Source of the DNA: Kineothrix sp. MB12-C1
GTDB lineage: Bacteria; Bacillota; Clostridia; Lachnospirales; Lachnospiraceae
DNA: 64,000 bases
Direction of reading: 5' to 3'
Assembly (NCBI RefSeq): GCF_030863805.1
Contig: NZ_CP132957.1
Location: forward strand, 2,852,001 to 2,916,000
Positions 36,511-45,378 of the stretch are shown piece after piece. The notes beneath the pieces are model-generated. The model searched no databases. It worked only from the letters and a program-made list of their open reading frames with translations, and was not told where the DNA came from. The position numbers and the translations under genes are program-made. Within the stretch, counting starts at the first letter, position 1, and every line of letters starts with the position of its first letter.

Positions 36511-37468
36511 ATGAGACAAGCAAAAGAAAATGAGGTATTCCGCATCCTGTTAGCAATAGGAATTATTCTGGTAGTTGCGGGGCATGCAGACTTCCATGTG
36601 TTTGATTTTGGAGGTTTGTTTCCTTACTATTCTTTTCATGTGGCAATATTTTTGTTTGTATCAGGATATTTTTATAATGAAGATGATGAGGCACATATTG
36701 GCAAGTACATAAAGCGTAAAGCGCTTCACTTGCTTGTGCCTTATTTTTTGTGGAATATGTTCTATGGATTCGTCGCTTTTGTTCTTCGGTTCTTCGGCTT
36801 TTTTATAGGTGGGGATGCTCACAGTTTGGTTTGCTATCGGCGGTCATGTTTGGGGATATTATAAATTTCCCGGCAGGATACTTTTCATGTTGCCCGCATT
36901 TGAGATGAGGTATTTATATAAGAAAAAGATAGAAGAAAAGGATACTCTGCCAAATGGTATTTATTTTGGGATTTTGCTTACAATACAGCTATGCATTGTC
37001 TTAACTTGTGCAGGACTGGCTTATAGTACCGTGTGGTGCGCGAGCTTTGCCAATGGACCTGTCGTACCTTATCTGACTACTATTACGGGGATAGCCTTCT
37101 GGCTTCGTATATCTAAGATTCTATCCCCATTATTTAGCCATATGAGAATATTAAGGCAGATTGGGAAGAATACATATTCAATAATGATGCATCATATTTT
37201 AGCGTTCATGCTTGTGAAAGATATAGTTTTTATTGTTTCTGTACGAACACCGTTGTGCGCAGACTTTAATAAAGAGGCATTCTTTACGGATGTTAATTAT
37301 ATGTATCTCATAAATGGGTTGGATGCGAGTAAGTGGATTTATTTGGCTGCCGGGCTTATCATTCCTTTATTGATAGGCAGGGTGACGGCAAGTTACGGAT
37401 GGAAGGTGATCGGAGTCGGGAAGCTGCTTTTGTCAGGGGGCAGAAGGAAAGGAGCATTAAATCATTAA
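36511..37468 (+). pseudogene. Acyltransferase family 3 membrane protein, broken by an internal deletion and frameshift
   Basis: The first frame (36511-36864) begins MRQAKENEVFRILLAIGIILVV with the family motif AGHADFHVFDFGG and runs to FFIGGDA. The rest is in another frame, from about 36812: MLTVWFAIGGHVWGYYKFPG then ILRQIGKNTYSIMMHHI. Compared with intact members (about 350-400 residues), some 60-70 residues of the middle helices are missing at the junction near 36812, and the frame shifts there. Intact homologues O-acylate surface carbohydrates. It is most likely inactive; its 3' end abuts the IS607-type element. Confidence 0.75.
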
Positions 37469-37533
37469 CAAATAAGTAGGTAAATATAGACAAGCATGAT
37501 AGAATGTATATATCAAATATATGGCGGTATATA

Positions 37534-37755
37534 CATGAATAATTACAAGCCAAACGAATTATTGTAGTAAATAATGAAACTACTTCACCGGAACAAGAAT
37601 TAGTAAATGATTTAATCTCTATTATTCACGTATTTAGTTGCAGAATTTATGGATTACGGAAGTACAAGAAACAGATAAAGGAGGATGCCGATATTGCTAA
37701 AGAGTTACAAGACGGAAATAAAACCAACATTGGAACAGATGCAAATCATAAATAA
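37534..37755 (+). pseudogene. tnpA: IS607-type serine recombinase TnpA remnant
   Basis: ATG 37534 encodes MNNYKPNE, like the start of IS607-type TnpA proteins, then shifts frame directly into a C-terminal segment RIIVVNNETTSPEQELVNDL that continues with IHVFSCRIYGLRKYKKQIKED and stops at 37755. The whole catalytic domain is missing, so about 390 bp were deleted at roughly 37556. The element cannot move by itself. The segment overlaps the 5' end of tnpB, as in intact IS607 elements. Confidence 0.65.
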
Positions 37756-38860
37756 AACGATTGGCACTTGTCGCTTTGTCTACAATTTCTATCTTGCTCA
37801 TAATAAAGAAATATATGAAAAAGAAAAGAAGTTTGTGTCTGGCATGGATTTTTCTAAATGGCTAAACAATGTGTATCTGAAAGAAAATCCTGAATATTCC
37901 TGGATAAAAGATGTAAGCAGCAAGTCTGTAAAACAAAGTATTATGAATGCAGACAGAGCCTTTAAAAGATTTTTCAAAGGACAAAGTAAATTTCCCAATT
38001 TCAAGAAAAAGGGCAAACCGGATGTAAAAATGTATTTTGTAAAAACAGATACAAAAATAATCATTCCATGCGAAAGACACCGTATTAAAATTCCTACTCT
38101 TGGATGGGTAAGAATAAAAGAAAAAGGATATATTCCTATTAATTCAAGTACACACATAATAAAAAGCGGTACTGTTTCTTGTAAAGCCGGGAGATATTAT
38201 GTATCAGTATTAATAGAAGAACAAGAAAAACCTCAATCAAAATTAAACGATTTTGGTATTGGAATAGATCTTGGAGTAAAAGATTTCGCTATTACCAGTA
38301 ATAGAATAACAAAGAAAAACATAAACAAATCATCAAGATTAAAGAAGCTGGAAAAACAATTAAAAAGAGCGCAGCGCTGTCTATCGAGGAAATACGAGGA
38401 CTATAAAAAGCGTAAAAAGAAAGGAGAAGCTACTAGACAAAATATCCAGAAACAAATAGTCAAAGTACAAAAACTTCATCACAGAATAGATAATATTCGT
38501 GCGGATTATATCAACAAGAGTATAAATGAGATAGTAAAAACCAAACCATCTTATATCACTATTGAAGATTTAAACGTGTTAGGAATGATGAAGAATAAGC
38601 ATCTTTCTAAAGCAGTTGCTTCGCAAAAGTTCTATGAATTTAGAACAAGGTTAGAAGTAAAGTGTAAAGAAATAGGAATTGAATTAAGAGTTGTAGACAG
38701 GTGGTATCCGTCAAGTAAACTTTGTCATGAGTGCGGTTGTATTAAGAGAGATTTAAAATTATCAGACAGAGAATATATTTGTGAATGTGGTTATCATGCA
38801 GACAGAGATTTTAATGCAAGTCTTAATTTAAGAGATGCAATCACTTACAAAATTGCATAA
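37685..38860 (+). CDS. tnpB: TnpB RNA-guided endonuclease (OrfB, IS607-type)
   Basis: A 391-residue protein. N-terminal region: QMQIINKTIGTCRFVYNFYL; RuvC Asp in GIDLGVKDFA (about residue 200), Glu in ITIEDLNVLG (about 300) and Asp in HADRDFNASLNL (about 380); Zn finger CHECG...CECG between the last two. All three catalytic acids and the Zn site are intact. ATG 37685 abuts the RBS AGGAGG, so TTG 37694, eight bases from it, may be the true start. TnpB cleaves DNA guided by an omega RNA from the element 3' end and helps keep the element in place. Codon use is A/T richer than neighbours. Confidence 0.9.
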   Translation: MPILLKSYKTEIKPTLEQMQIINKTIGTCRFVYNFYLAHNKEIYEKEKKFVSGMDFSKWLNNVYLKENPEYSWIKDVSSKSVKQSIMNADRAFKRFFKGQSKFPNFKKKGKPDVKMYFVKTDTKIIIPCERHRIKIPTLGWVRIKEKGYIPINSSTHIIKSGTVSCKAGRYYVSVLIEEQEKPQSKLNDFGIGIDLGVKDFAITSNRITKKNINKSSRLKKLEKQLKRAQRCLSRKYEDYKKRKKKGEATRQNIQKQIVKVQKLHHRIDNIRADYINKSINEIVKTKPSYITIEDLNVLGMMKNKHLSKAVASQKFYEFRTRLEVKCKEIGIELRVVDRWYPSSKLCHECGCIKRDLKLSDREYICECGYHADRDFNASLNLRDAITYKIA

Positions 38861-38985
38861 TAAAAGCAAATGTAAGTATGTACGGTTGGCTAGACCGGAA
38901 TTTACGACTGTGGACTATACAAGAACTTGTGAGTAGATACTGATTTGTTAGATTGAAAGCATATAGGATGAAGCGGTAAGGTTCT
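38800..38985 (+). ncRNA. Candidate omega RNA (TnpB guide scaffold) and element right end
   Basis: The end of tnpB and 125 bp after it hold a conserved-looking region: CGGTTGGCTAGACCG stem-loop, then GGACTATACAAGAACTTGTG and TGATTTGTTAGATTGAAAGC. Omega RNAs overlap this part of tnpB elements, with the guide taken from beyond the right end, here the 5' region of the AraC gene. Boundaries are not determined. Confidence 0.45.
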
Positions 38986-39031
38986 CGATATGGGTATATC
39001 TGTCCATATTTTGAGTAGCAGCAGGGAAGCT

Positions 39032-39883
39032 ATGGACTTGAAACTGGAGCTTGTATTGCCCAATGATGATCTTCCCTTTAAGATGTTCATATTTGAGGGA
39101 AGAAACGGTAATTACCGTGTGACGAAGCATTGGCATGACAGCGTGGAAATCTTCCTCGTATTTGAGGGGGAGATCGATTTCTATATTAATACTTCACACT
39201 ATGGACTTTCCCGCGGAATGTTCATTATTGTGAATTCCAATGAAGTACATTCTATCGATGTACCGAAGGAGAATTTCACGGTTGTATTACAGATCCCCCA
39301 AGAGGAATTCGACAAATATAAGGATGAGGAATATTTGTTATTCCGCCATACTTCCGAAGGTTATAAGGAAGAGGATGCCCAGTTTGTGCGTTTGATCCGC
39401 CGCATGTATACCGCCTATGCGGAAAAACGATACGGTTATGAACTGGAAGTGTTAAGCGATTATTATAAAATGCTGCATGTCCTTATGACAAGATATCGCG
39501 AGAGGGATGTGGATAAGGAGCGTGTGAAACAAAGCCGGCAAATAGAGAAGCTGTTTAAGATTACCTCTTATATTCAGGAGCATTTCAGAGAAGATATGAC
39601 ACTGGAGCATGTGGCGGAGACATTCGGGTTCTCGCCCACGTATTTGTCGAGGATATTTAAAAAATATGCAAATGTAAATTATAAAACATATGTCTTAAAT
39701 GTGCGGGTGGAGCATGGATTCAAGGAACTTTTAAATACCGATATATCGGTGAATAAAATTGCCGAAAACAATGGATTTCCTGATTCCCGAAGTTTTTCCA
39801 AAGCATTTGCTGCACGCTTTGGTATCTCGCCGGATAAATATAGGAGAGAAATGAGAAAAAGGCAAGAAAGTGATATGAAATAG
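39032..39883 (+). CDS. AraC family regulator of the pentose/fucose-type sugar operon
   Basis: ATG 39032 (MDLKLELVLPNDDLP) gives 283 residues and fits family N-termini; an in-frame ATG at 38990 lies in element-derived DNA. Cupin-type sensor with KHWHDSVEIFLVFEGEIDFYI (about residues 35-55) and C-terminal HTH pair (HVAETFGFSPTYLSRIFKKY and NKIAENNGFPDSRSFSKAF). It is followed by DUF4867, isomerase and kinase genes on the same strand, so it probably controls them. Its native promoter region appears replaced by the IS607 right end. Confidence 0.85.
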   Translation: MDLKLELVLPNDDLPFKMFIFEGRNGNYRVTKHWHDSVEIFLVFEGEIDFYINTSHYGLSRGMFIIVNSNEVHSIDVPKENFTVVLQIPQEEFDKYKDEEYLLFRHTSEGYKEEDAQFVRLIRRMYTAYAEKRYGYELEVLSDYYKMLHVLMTRYRERDVDKERVKQSRQIEKLFKITSYIQEHFREDMTLEHVAETFGFSPTYLSRIFKKYANVNYKTYVLNVRVEHGFKELLNTDISVNKIAENNGFPDSRSFSKAFAARFGISPDKYRREMRKRQESDMK

Positions 39884-39976
39884 ACAAGTTTTTGGTAGAA
39901 GAGAGCAAAAAAAGCGCCTATAATAAGAGCCATAATCATCACATTATTTATGGAAGAATAGGAGGCGTGATAAAAG

Positions 39977-40594
39977 GTGAAGATTCAATCAGTAATGGAC
40001 GAGGCGTATAAAGCCTACGGACGGGTTTTTGATGGATTTGATGTTACGCAGTTGGTGAAGGCCATGGAAGAAACGCAGGCCCCGGCAGATGCGGTGGTAT
40101 ACTATCCTTCAATTGAGGAATTGGAGAAATTACCTGTAGCTCTCGATATTAAGAATAGTCTTTTTGGAGAACTTGAGATACAGGTGGGATATTGCAATGG
40201 TACGAACAATAAGCTGAATGCGGTGGAATATCATCGGAGTTCAGAGATTGGAGTCGCGGCATCCGACCTTATTTTGTTGCTCGGAAAGCAGCAGGATATC
40301 GAAGAAGATTTCTCGTATGATTCTGCTAAAATAGAGGCATTTTTCGTTCCAAAGGGAACCGTGTATGAAATGTATGCGACGACGCTTCATTATGCACCGT
40401 GCAGTGTGGAGGGCAAGCCGTTCCGCAATGTAGTGATTCTGCCGGTAGGAACTAATACAGAGGTGGAGGCATCCTTCGATATACAGCCGGAAGATAAGCT
40501 CCTTACAGCTAAGAATAAATGGCTGATCGCTCATGAAGAAGCCGGTATTGCAGGTGCAGTCAATGGCATAAAGGGTGAAAATATAGCATTGTAA
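39977..40594 (+). CDS. DUF4867 family protein (cupin-like)
   Basis: GTG start at 39977, 11 bp after GGAGG; 205 residues (MKIQSVMDEAYKAYGRVFDG). ATG 39995 is an alternative. Segments NAVEYHRSSEIGVAASDLIL and VPKGTVYEMYATTLHYAPC fit a cupin-type barrel with His/Glu ligands. Members sit beside fucose-isomerase-like and xylulokinase genes in Lachnospiraceae, so a sugar mutarotase or isomerase helper role is a reasonable guess. No activity is known to me. Confidence 0.75.
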   Translation: MKIQSVMDEAYKAYGRVFDGFDVTQLVKAMEETQAPADAVVYYPSIEELEKLPVALDIKNSLFGELEIQVGYCNGTNNKLNAVEYHRSSEIGVAASDLILLLGKQQDIEEDFSYDSAKIEAFFVPKGTVYEMYATTLHYAPCSVEGKPFRNVVILPVGTNTEVEASFDIQPEDKLLTAKNKWLIAHEEAGIAGAVNGIKGENIAL

Positions 40595-40657
40595 TAAGGT
40601 GACACAAAAATAATTTTAAAAATAAAACATTAAATATATAACATGGAGGATAAGAAT

Positions 40658-42145
40658 ATGTTTGAAAATTTACCAAAAGCGAAAATAGGTATTGTTGCAG
40701 TAAGCCGTGATTGTTTCCCGGAAAGTCTCTCCGTTGAGAGAAGAAAAGCGCTTGTAAAAGCGTATGAAGAAAAATACGGAAAAAATGATATTTATGAATG
40801 TCCTATTTGCATCGTAGAAAGCGAAATTCATATGGTTCAGGCTTTGGAAGATGTGAAAAAAGCAGGATGTAACGCTCTTGTTGTATACCTCGGCAACTTC
40901 GGACCGGAAATCTCAGAAACCTTACTCGCAAAGCATTTCGATGGCCCTGCAATGTTCGTAGCGGCAGCAGAAGAAACAGGCGATGACTTGATTGGCGGCA
41001 GAGGTGATGCTTACTGTGGTATGTTAAATGCCAGCTATAATTTAAAGCTTCGCAATATCAAAGCTTATATCCCGGAATATCCGGTAGGAACAGCAGAAGA
41101 GTGCGCAGATATGATTCGTGAGTTCGTTCCGGTTGCCAGAGCGATTGTCGGTCTGTCTGACCTGAAGATCATTAGCTTTGGACCGAGACCGCTTAACTTC
41201 CTCGCATGTAATGCACCGATTAAGCAGCTTTATAACTTAGGCGTGGAAATCGAAGAGAACTCTGAGCTCGACTTATTCGAAGCGTTCAACAAACACGCAA
41301 ATGACCCTCGTATCCCAGATGTAGTGAAAGAAATGGAAGCAGAACTCGGTGAAGGCAATCAGAAGCCCGAAATCCTGCCCAAATTGGCACAGTATGAACT
41401 TACACTTCTCGATTGGGTCACAGAACATAAAGGTTATAGAAAATACGTAGCAATTGCCGGAAAATGCTGGCCTGCATTCCAGACACAGTTTGGATTCGTT
41501 CCCTGCTATGTAAACAGCCGTTTGACAGGAATGGGTATTCCGGTATCCTGTGAAGTAGATATTTATGGTGCGCTCAGCGAATACATCGGCACATGCATCA
41601 GTGAAGATGCAGTCACCCTTCTCGATATTAATAATACAGTACCTGCAGATATGTATGAAGAAGGAATCAAGGGCAAATTCGATTATACACAGCACGATAC
41701 GTTCATGGGCTTCCACTGCGGAAATACAAACTCCAAGAAGTTATCATCCTGCGCAATGAAGTATCAGATGATCATGGCAAGAAACCTGCCTGAAGAAGTA
41801 ACACAAGGAACATTAGAAGGGGATATCGCTCCCGGAGAAATTACATTCTATCGTTTACAGAGTACCGCAGATTCTAAGCTTCGCGCTTATATCGCACAGG
41901 GAGAGGTTCTTCCGGTAGCTACGAGATCATTCGGTTCCATCGGTATCTTCGCAATCTCTGAAATGGGACGTTTCTACCGTCACGTATTGATCGAAGGTAA
42001 TTATCCTCACCACGGTGCGGTTGCTTTCGGACACTTTGGAAAGGCATTATACGAAGTATTTAAATATATCGGTGTACCTGTAGAAGAAATTGGCTATAAT
42101 CAGCCTAAGGGTGTAAGATATCCTACAGAAAATCCATTTGCGTAG
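40658..42145 (+). CDS. L-fucose/L-arabinose isomerase family protein
   Basis: ATG 40658 after GGAGG gives 495 residues; the in-frame ATG at 40643 overlaps that RBS. Metal-ligand candidates are Glu in SCEVDIYGALSE, Asp in LLDINNT and His in NYPHHGAVAFGHFG, matching the FucI/AraA fold. It interconverts an aldose and a ketose in the cytoplasm. With the adjacent xylulokinase-type gene, the path would be aldose to ketulose to ketulose phosphate. The exact sugar is unresolved. Confidence 0.85.
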   Translation: MFENLPKAKIGIVAVSRDCFPESLSVERRKALVKAYEEKYGKNDIYECPICIVESEIHMVQALEDVKKAGCNALVVYLGNFGPEISETLLAKHFDGPAMFVAAAEETGDDLIGGRGDAYCGMLNASYNLKLRNIKAYIPEYPVGTAEECADMIREFVPVARAIVGLSDLKIISFGPRPLNFLACNAPIKQLYNLGVEIEENSELDLFEAFNKHANDPRIPDVVKEMEAELGEGNQKPEILPKLAQYELTLLDWVTEHKGYRKYVAIAGKCWPAFQTQFGFVPCYVNSRLTGMGIPVSCEVDIYGALSEYIGTCISEDAVTLLDINNTVPADMYEEGIKGKFDYTQHDTFMGFHCGNTNSKKLSSCAMKYQMIMARNLPEEVTQGTLEGDIAPGEITFYRLQSTADSKLRAYIAQGEVLPVATRSFGSIGIFAISEMGRFYRHVLIEGNYPHHGAVAFGHFGKALYEVFKYIGVPVEEIGYNQPKGVRYPTENPFA

Positions 42146-42207
42146 GTATCAGGAGTCAAAATACTGTCCATGTACGTTTTGGAAGAAGGATTGGAGGAAT
42201 AAACGGT

Positions 42208-43674
42208 ATGCTTTATATAGGTGTAGATTTGGGAACCTCCGCGGTTAAGCTCTTGCTTATGTCAGCGGATGGGAAAATAGAAAATGTGGTATCCAAAGAA
42301 TATCCTCTTTTTTTCCCTCATCCCGGTTGGTCGGAACAAAATCCGCAAGACTGGTGGTCTGCGGTTGTTGAAGGACTGAAAGAACTGACTGCTGCCTGTG
42401 ATAAATCACAGATAGCCGGAATCAGCTTCGGCGGTCAGATGCACGGTCTTGTCATTTTAGATGAAGAGGATGAAGTGATTCGTCCCGCTATTCTTTGGAA
42501 TGATGGAAGAACGACGAAAGAGACCGACTATTTGAATCAGGTAATCGGTAAGGATAAACTTTCTAAGTACACTGCGAATATTGCATTCGCAGGATTTACT
42601 GCTCCGAAGGTTCTCTGGGTAAAGGAAAACGAGCCGGATAACTTCGCAAGAATTCATAAAATCATGCTGCCGAAAGATTACATCGCTTATAAGCTTTCGG
42701 GGACGTTCTGTACGGATGTGTCCGATGCTTCCGGCATGCTTCTTTTCGATGTAGAGAATAAATGCTGGTCGGAAGAAATGATGGAAATCTGCGGTGTGAA
42801 AAGAGAACAGCTTGCGGGTATTTATGAAAGTGCGCAGGTTGTCGGTACTTTGACGCCGGAAGTAGCAAAGGAATTATCCCTTCCGGAGACCGTAAAAGTA
42901 ATAGCCGGAGCCGGAGACAATGCGGCAGCGGCGGTAGGAACGGGAACCGTTGGAGATGGTATGTGTAACATTTCCCTTGGGACCTCGGGTACTATATTCA
43001 TTTCCAGCAAACAGTTCGGTGTGGATAACAACAATGGACTGCATGCGTTTGCTCACGCGGATGGCTATTATCATCTGATGGGATGTATGCTCAGCGCGGC
43101 ATCATGCAATAAATGGTGGATGGATGATATTATCGGCGATAGCGATTATGCCAAAGAACAGGCTAAAATTACAAAGCTGGGAGAAAATAATGTGTATTTC
43201 CTGCCGTATCTGATGGGTGAGCGCTCTCCGCTCAATGATCCTTATGCGAGGGGAACCTTTATTGGTCTTACGATGGATACGACAAGAGCAGATATGACGC
43301 AAGCGGTACTTGAGGGAGTTGCATTCGCGATTCGTGATTCCTTAGAGGTAGCTCGTTCTCTCGGAATTAATATCGAACGTTCGAAGATCTGCGGCGGCGG
43401 AGCAAAAAGCCCGCTCTGGCGTAAGATGATCGCTAATGTGCTCAATATTAAAATAGACCGGATAGAAAGTGAAGAAGGTCCGGGATATGGCGGAGCGATG
43501 CTGGCAGCAGTAGGCTGCGGAGAATATGCTTCCGTAGAAGAAGCGGCGGCGAAGCTTGTGAAAATTATAGATACGATCGAACCGGAACCGGAACTTGCGG
43601 CGAAGTATGAAGAGAAATATCGTAAGTTTGCCAAGATATACCCCACGGTGAAGGAATTGTTCCCGCAATTATAA
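42208..43674 (+). CDS. xylB: Xylulokinase (FGGY family)
   Basis: A 488-residue FGGY kinase: IGVDLGTSAVKLLLMSADG (phosphate loop), GISFGGQMHGLVILD, WNDGRTTKETDYL (catalytic Asp), GAGDNAAAAVGTG and KICGGGAKSPLWRKM. The GQMHG motif is characteristic of xylulokinases. It phosphorylates the ketose from the upstream isomerase, probably D-xylulose or a close analogue. RBS GGAGG. A terminator follows at 43686. Confidence 0.92.
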   Translation: MLYIGVDLGTSAVKLLLMSADGKIENVVSKEYPLFFPHPGWSEQNPQDWWSAVVEGLKELTAACDKSQIAGISFGGQMHGLVILDEEDEVIRPAILWNDGRTTKETDYLNQVIGKDKLSKYTANIAFAGFTAPKVLWVKENEPDNFARIHKIMLPKDYIAYKLSGTFCTDVSDASGMLLFDVENKCWSEEMMEICGVKREQLAGIYESAQVVGTLTPEVAKELSLPETVKVIAGAGDNAAAAVGTGTVGDGMCNISLGTSGTIFISSKQFGVDNNNGLHAFAHADGYYHLMGCMLSAASCNKWWMDDIIGDSDYAKEQAKITKLGENNVYFLPYLMGERSPLNDPYARGTFIGLTMDTTRADMTQAVLEGVAFAIRDSLEVARSLGINIERSKICGGGAKSPLWRKMIANVLNIKIDRIESEEGPGYGGAMLAAVGCGEYASVEEAAAKLVKIIDTIEPEPELAAKYEEKYRKFAKIYPTVKELFPQL

Positions 43675-43685
43675 GATAAATTAAC

Positions 43686-43722
43686 AGGAGTTCGGAAAGT
43701 ATTAATTTCCGAACTCCTTTCT
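43686..43722. terminator. Terminator between xylB and aroC
   Basis: AGGAGTTCGGAAA and TTTCCGAACTCCT form a perfect 13-bp stem followed by TTCTATTC. It lies between convergent xylB and aroC. Confidence 0.82.
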
Positions 43723-43739
43723 ATTCCTGCCTATTCAGG

Positions 43740-44846
43740 CTATTTATTGTTAAAGAATGTTTCGATATCGGCCATTTGTGCCGTCATGCTTAAGAAAAGC
43801 ATATCGAGAACGGTAAGGGCTGCCATGGCTTCCACTACGACGACCGCTCTTGGAACGATAACGGGATCGTGACGCCCTTTGATATTAATGGAAATATCCT
43901 CTCCGCTTTTATTCACGGTTTGCTGGCTTGCTGCAATGGAAGGAGTCGGTTTGATAGCCGCACGGAAGATAATATCGCATCCATCGCTCATTCCGCCGGT
44001 AATTCCCCCGGAATGGTTAGTAGCCTTATGAATAGAGCCTTCCGAATCCATCAAATATCGGTCATTGTTGGTGAGTCCGGTGGCCTGCGAAACTAAGAAA
44101 CCATCTCCGATTTCGAAGCCCTTTACAGCGCCGATGGAGAGAATTGCTTTTCCTAAATTAGCACTTAGCTTCTCGAAGACAGGACTGCCGATACCCGCCG
44201 GCATACCTTGGATCACACATTCGATAACTCCGCCGGAGGAATTCATCTCCTTCATGCATTGTTCCAGATAATTGCCGGCTTTCTCGGCGGCATTACTATC
44301 CGGCATATAAAAAGGATTCTGCATAATGGCATCTTTGTCGAAAGCACTTTTATCGATAGAAACAGGACCGATGGAGAGGGTATAAGCCGATAGGGTAATG
44401 CCAAGCTGCTTCAGAATCTTACCGGCGATGGCTCCGGCAGCTACGCGCCCGATTGTTTCACGTCCGGAGGAGCGTCCGCCGCCCCGATAATCACGAAAAC
44501 CGTATTTGATATCATAATTTAAATCCGCGTGTCCCGGACGGTAATATTGTGCAATTTCGCTGTAATCCGCGGAGTGTTGATCTTTGTTATGAACGATAAG
44601 AGAAATCGGTGTACCTGTTGTCTTCCCTTCGAAAATACCCGATAGAATTTCTACGCTGTCGGACTCTCCGCGTTTTGTCGTGTAGCGGGATTGTCCCGGC
44701 TTTCTCCTGTCCAGGTAGAGTTGAATGTCTTCCTCTGTAAGAGACAGACCGGCAGGGCAGCCATCGATGACAACTCCAAGGCCTTTGCCGTGGGATTCTC
44801 CCCAGGTGGTGATTTTAAATATATTTCCAAACGATGAACCAGACAT
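43740..44846 (-). CDS. aroC: Chorismate synthase
   Basis: A 368-residue protein starting MSGSSFGNIFKITTWGESHGKG. Family signatures: GESHG, RRKPGQSRYTTKRGESD, RPGHADLNYDIKYG, and FRDYRGGGRSSGRETIGRVAAGAIA (the first 20 residues include the conserved Arg-rich FMN loop). It makes chorismate from EPSP with reduced FMN. RBS GGGAGG. It stands alone; no other aro genes are in view. Confidence 0.96.
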   Translation of the reverse strand: MSGSSFGNIFKITTWGESHGKGLGVVIDGCPAGLSLTEEDIQLYLDRRKPGQSRYTTKRGESDSVEILSGIFEGKTTGTPISLIVHNKDQHSADYSEIAQYYRPGHADLNYDIKYGFRDYRGGGRSSGRETIGRVAAGAIAGKILKQLGITLSAYTLSIGPVSIDKSAFDKDAIMQNPFYMPDSNAAEKAGNYLEQCMKEMNSSGGVIECVIQGMPAGIGSPVFEKLSANLGKAILSIGAVKGFEIGDGFLVSQATGLTNNDRYLMDSEGSIHKATNHSGGITGGMSDGCDIIFRAAIKPTPSIAASQQTVNKSGEDISINIKGRHDPVIVPRAVVVVEAMAALTVLDMLFLSMTAQMADIETFFNNK

Positions 44847-44882
44847 AACATACCTCCCGTTGTGTTTTATAACAGTCCGGTG

Positions 44883-44913
44883 CAGTAAATGCGCAGACCT
44901 GCTGAACTGTTAC
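44883..44913 (-). repeat. Left-end fragment of the GTAACTGTTCAG-family element (inverted)
   Basis: The complement reads GTAACAGTTCAGCAGGTCTG then CGCATTTACTG, the left half of the element. It lies directly upstream of aroC. Confidence 0.5.
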
Positions 44914-44938
44914 TGTGTTTCTTTCATATTATGATTCC

Positions 44939-45114
44939 ATGATACCTACGGATTGCTACGCACTTTGTGCTCTCACAATCCCAACCCTAACTTAAGTTAG
45001 GGTACAACATTCGCAATCCGCCCTATTCGGGCTGCTTCCTCATGTTTTGCGGGTCTCAAAGTCATGTTTTTTCATGCAAGCATGAAACCCATGACCTTTT
45101 GACCCTGGTATCAT
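44939..45114 (+). repeat. 176-bp dispersed element with ATGATACC terminal inverted repeats, copy 1
   Basis: It starts ATGATACCTACGG and ends TTGACCCTGGTATCAT. The right half is a long hairpin (GTCATGTTTTTTCATGC against GCATGAAACCCATGAC). Compared with the copy at 63569-63723 it has an extra palindromic block CCCTAACTTAAGTTAGGG. No coding capacity; MITE-like. Confidence 0.82.
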
Positions 45115-45180
45115 ATTATGTCAAAATTTAAAATCTTTCAATAAAAACATACTGAGCTTATTGGAAATGTTGTAAATTGT

Positions 45181-45288
45181 ATATCATGGCCGCAAGCGGC
45201 CATGGTATGTTTTTTGCACACTCGCTTTGCTCGGCGCAGTATAATATAGTTAAAATATTATACCTTGTCCGCTTGCGGACAAGGTATA
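45181..45288 (-). repeat. Single inverted copy of the 80-bp repeat, with palindromes at both ends
   Basis: On the minus strand it matches the 7923 and 15232 arrays. It is bounded by CATGGCCGCAAGCGGCCATG on one side and CCTTGTCCGCTTGCGGACAAGG (22-bp perfect palindrome) on the other, which shows the full element as palindrome-body-palindrome. It lies upstream of the flavodiiron gene promoter. Confidence 0.85.
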
Positions 45289-45299
45289 CGAAGTTGAAC

Positions 45300-45327
45300 T
45301 TGCACTGCGTGCGAAGAATGTTATAAT
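45300..45327 (+). promoter_or_regulatory. Promoter of the flavodiiron protein gene
   Basis: TTGCAC (45300-45305), a 16-bp spacer and TATAAT (45322-45327). Confidence 0.5.
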
Positions 45328-45378
45328 AGAGAACGGAGTTACAAAATATCAGGACTTGGAAAGGAGTATGGATAGAAA

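Larger units (their letters stand above)
37475..38985 (+). mobile_element. IS607-type element with deleted tnpA and intact tnpB
   Basis: It contains a tnpA remnant, a full tnpB and a 3' region typical of tnpB elements. Ends are approximate: the left end lies after the acyltransferase stop (37468), the right end near 38950-38985, just before the AraC gene. IS607 elements lack terminal inverted repeats, so the borders cannot be fixed from sequence alone. Confidence 0.65.

Noticed and set aside
43242-43668. Minus ORFs of 108-134 codons opposite xylB
   Set aside because: Antisense shadows of a well-supported kinase gene.
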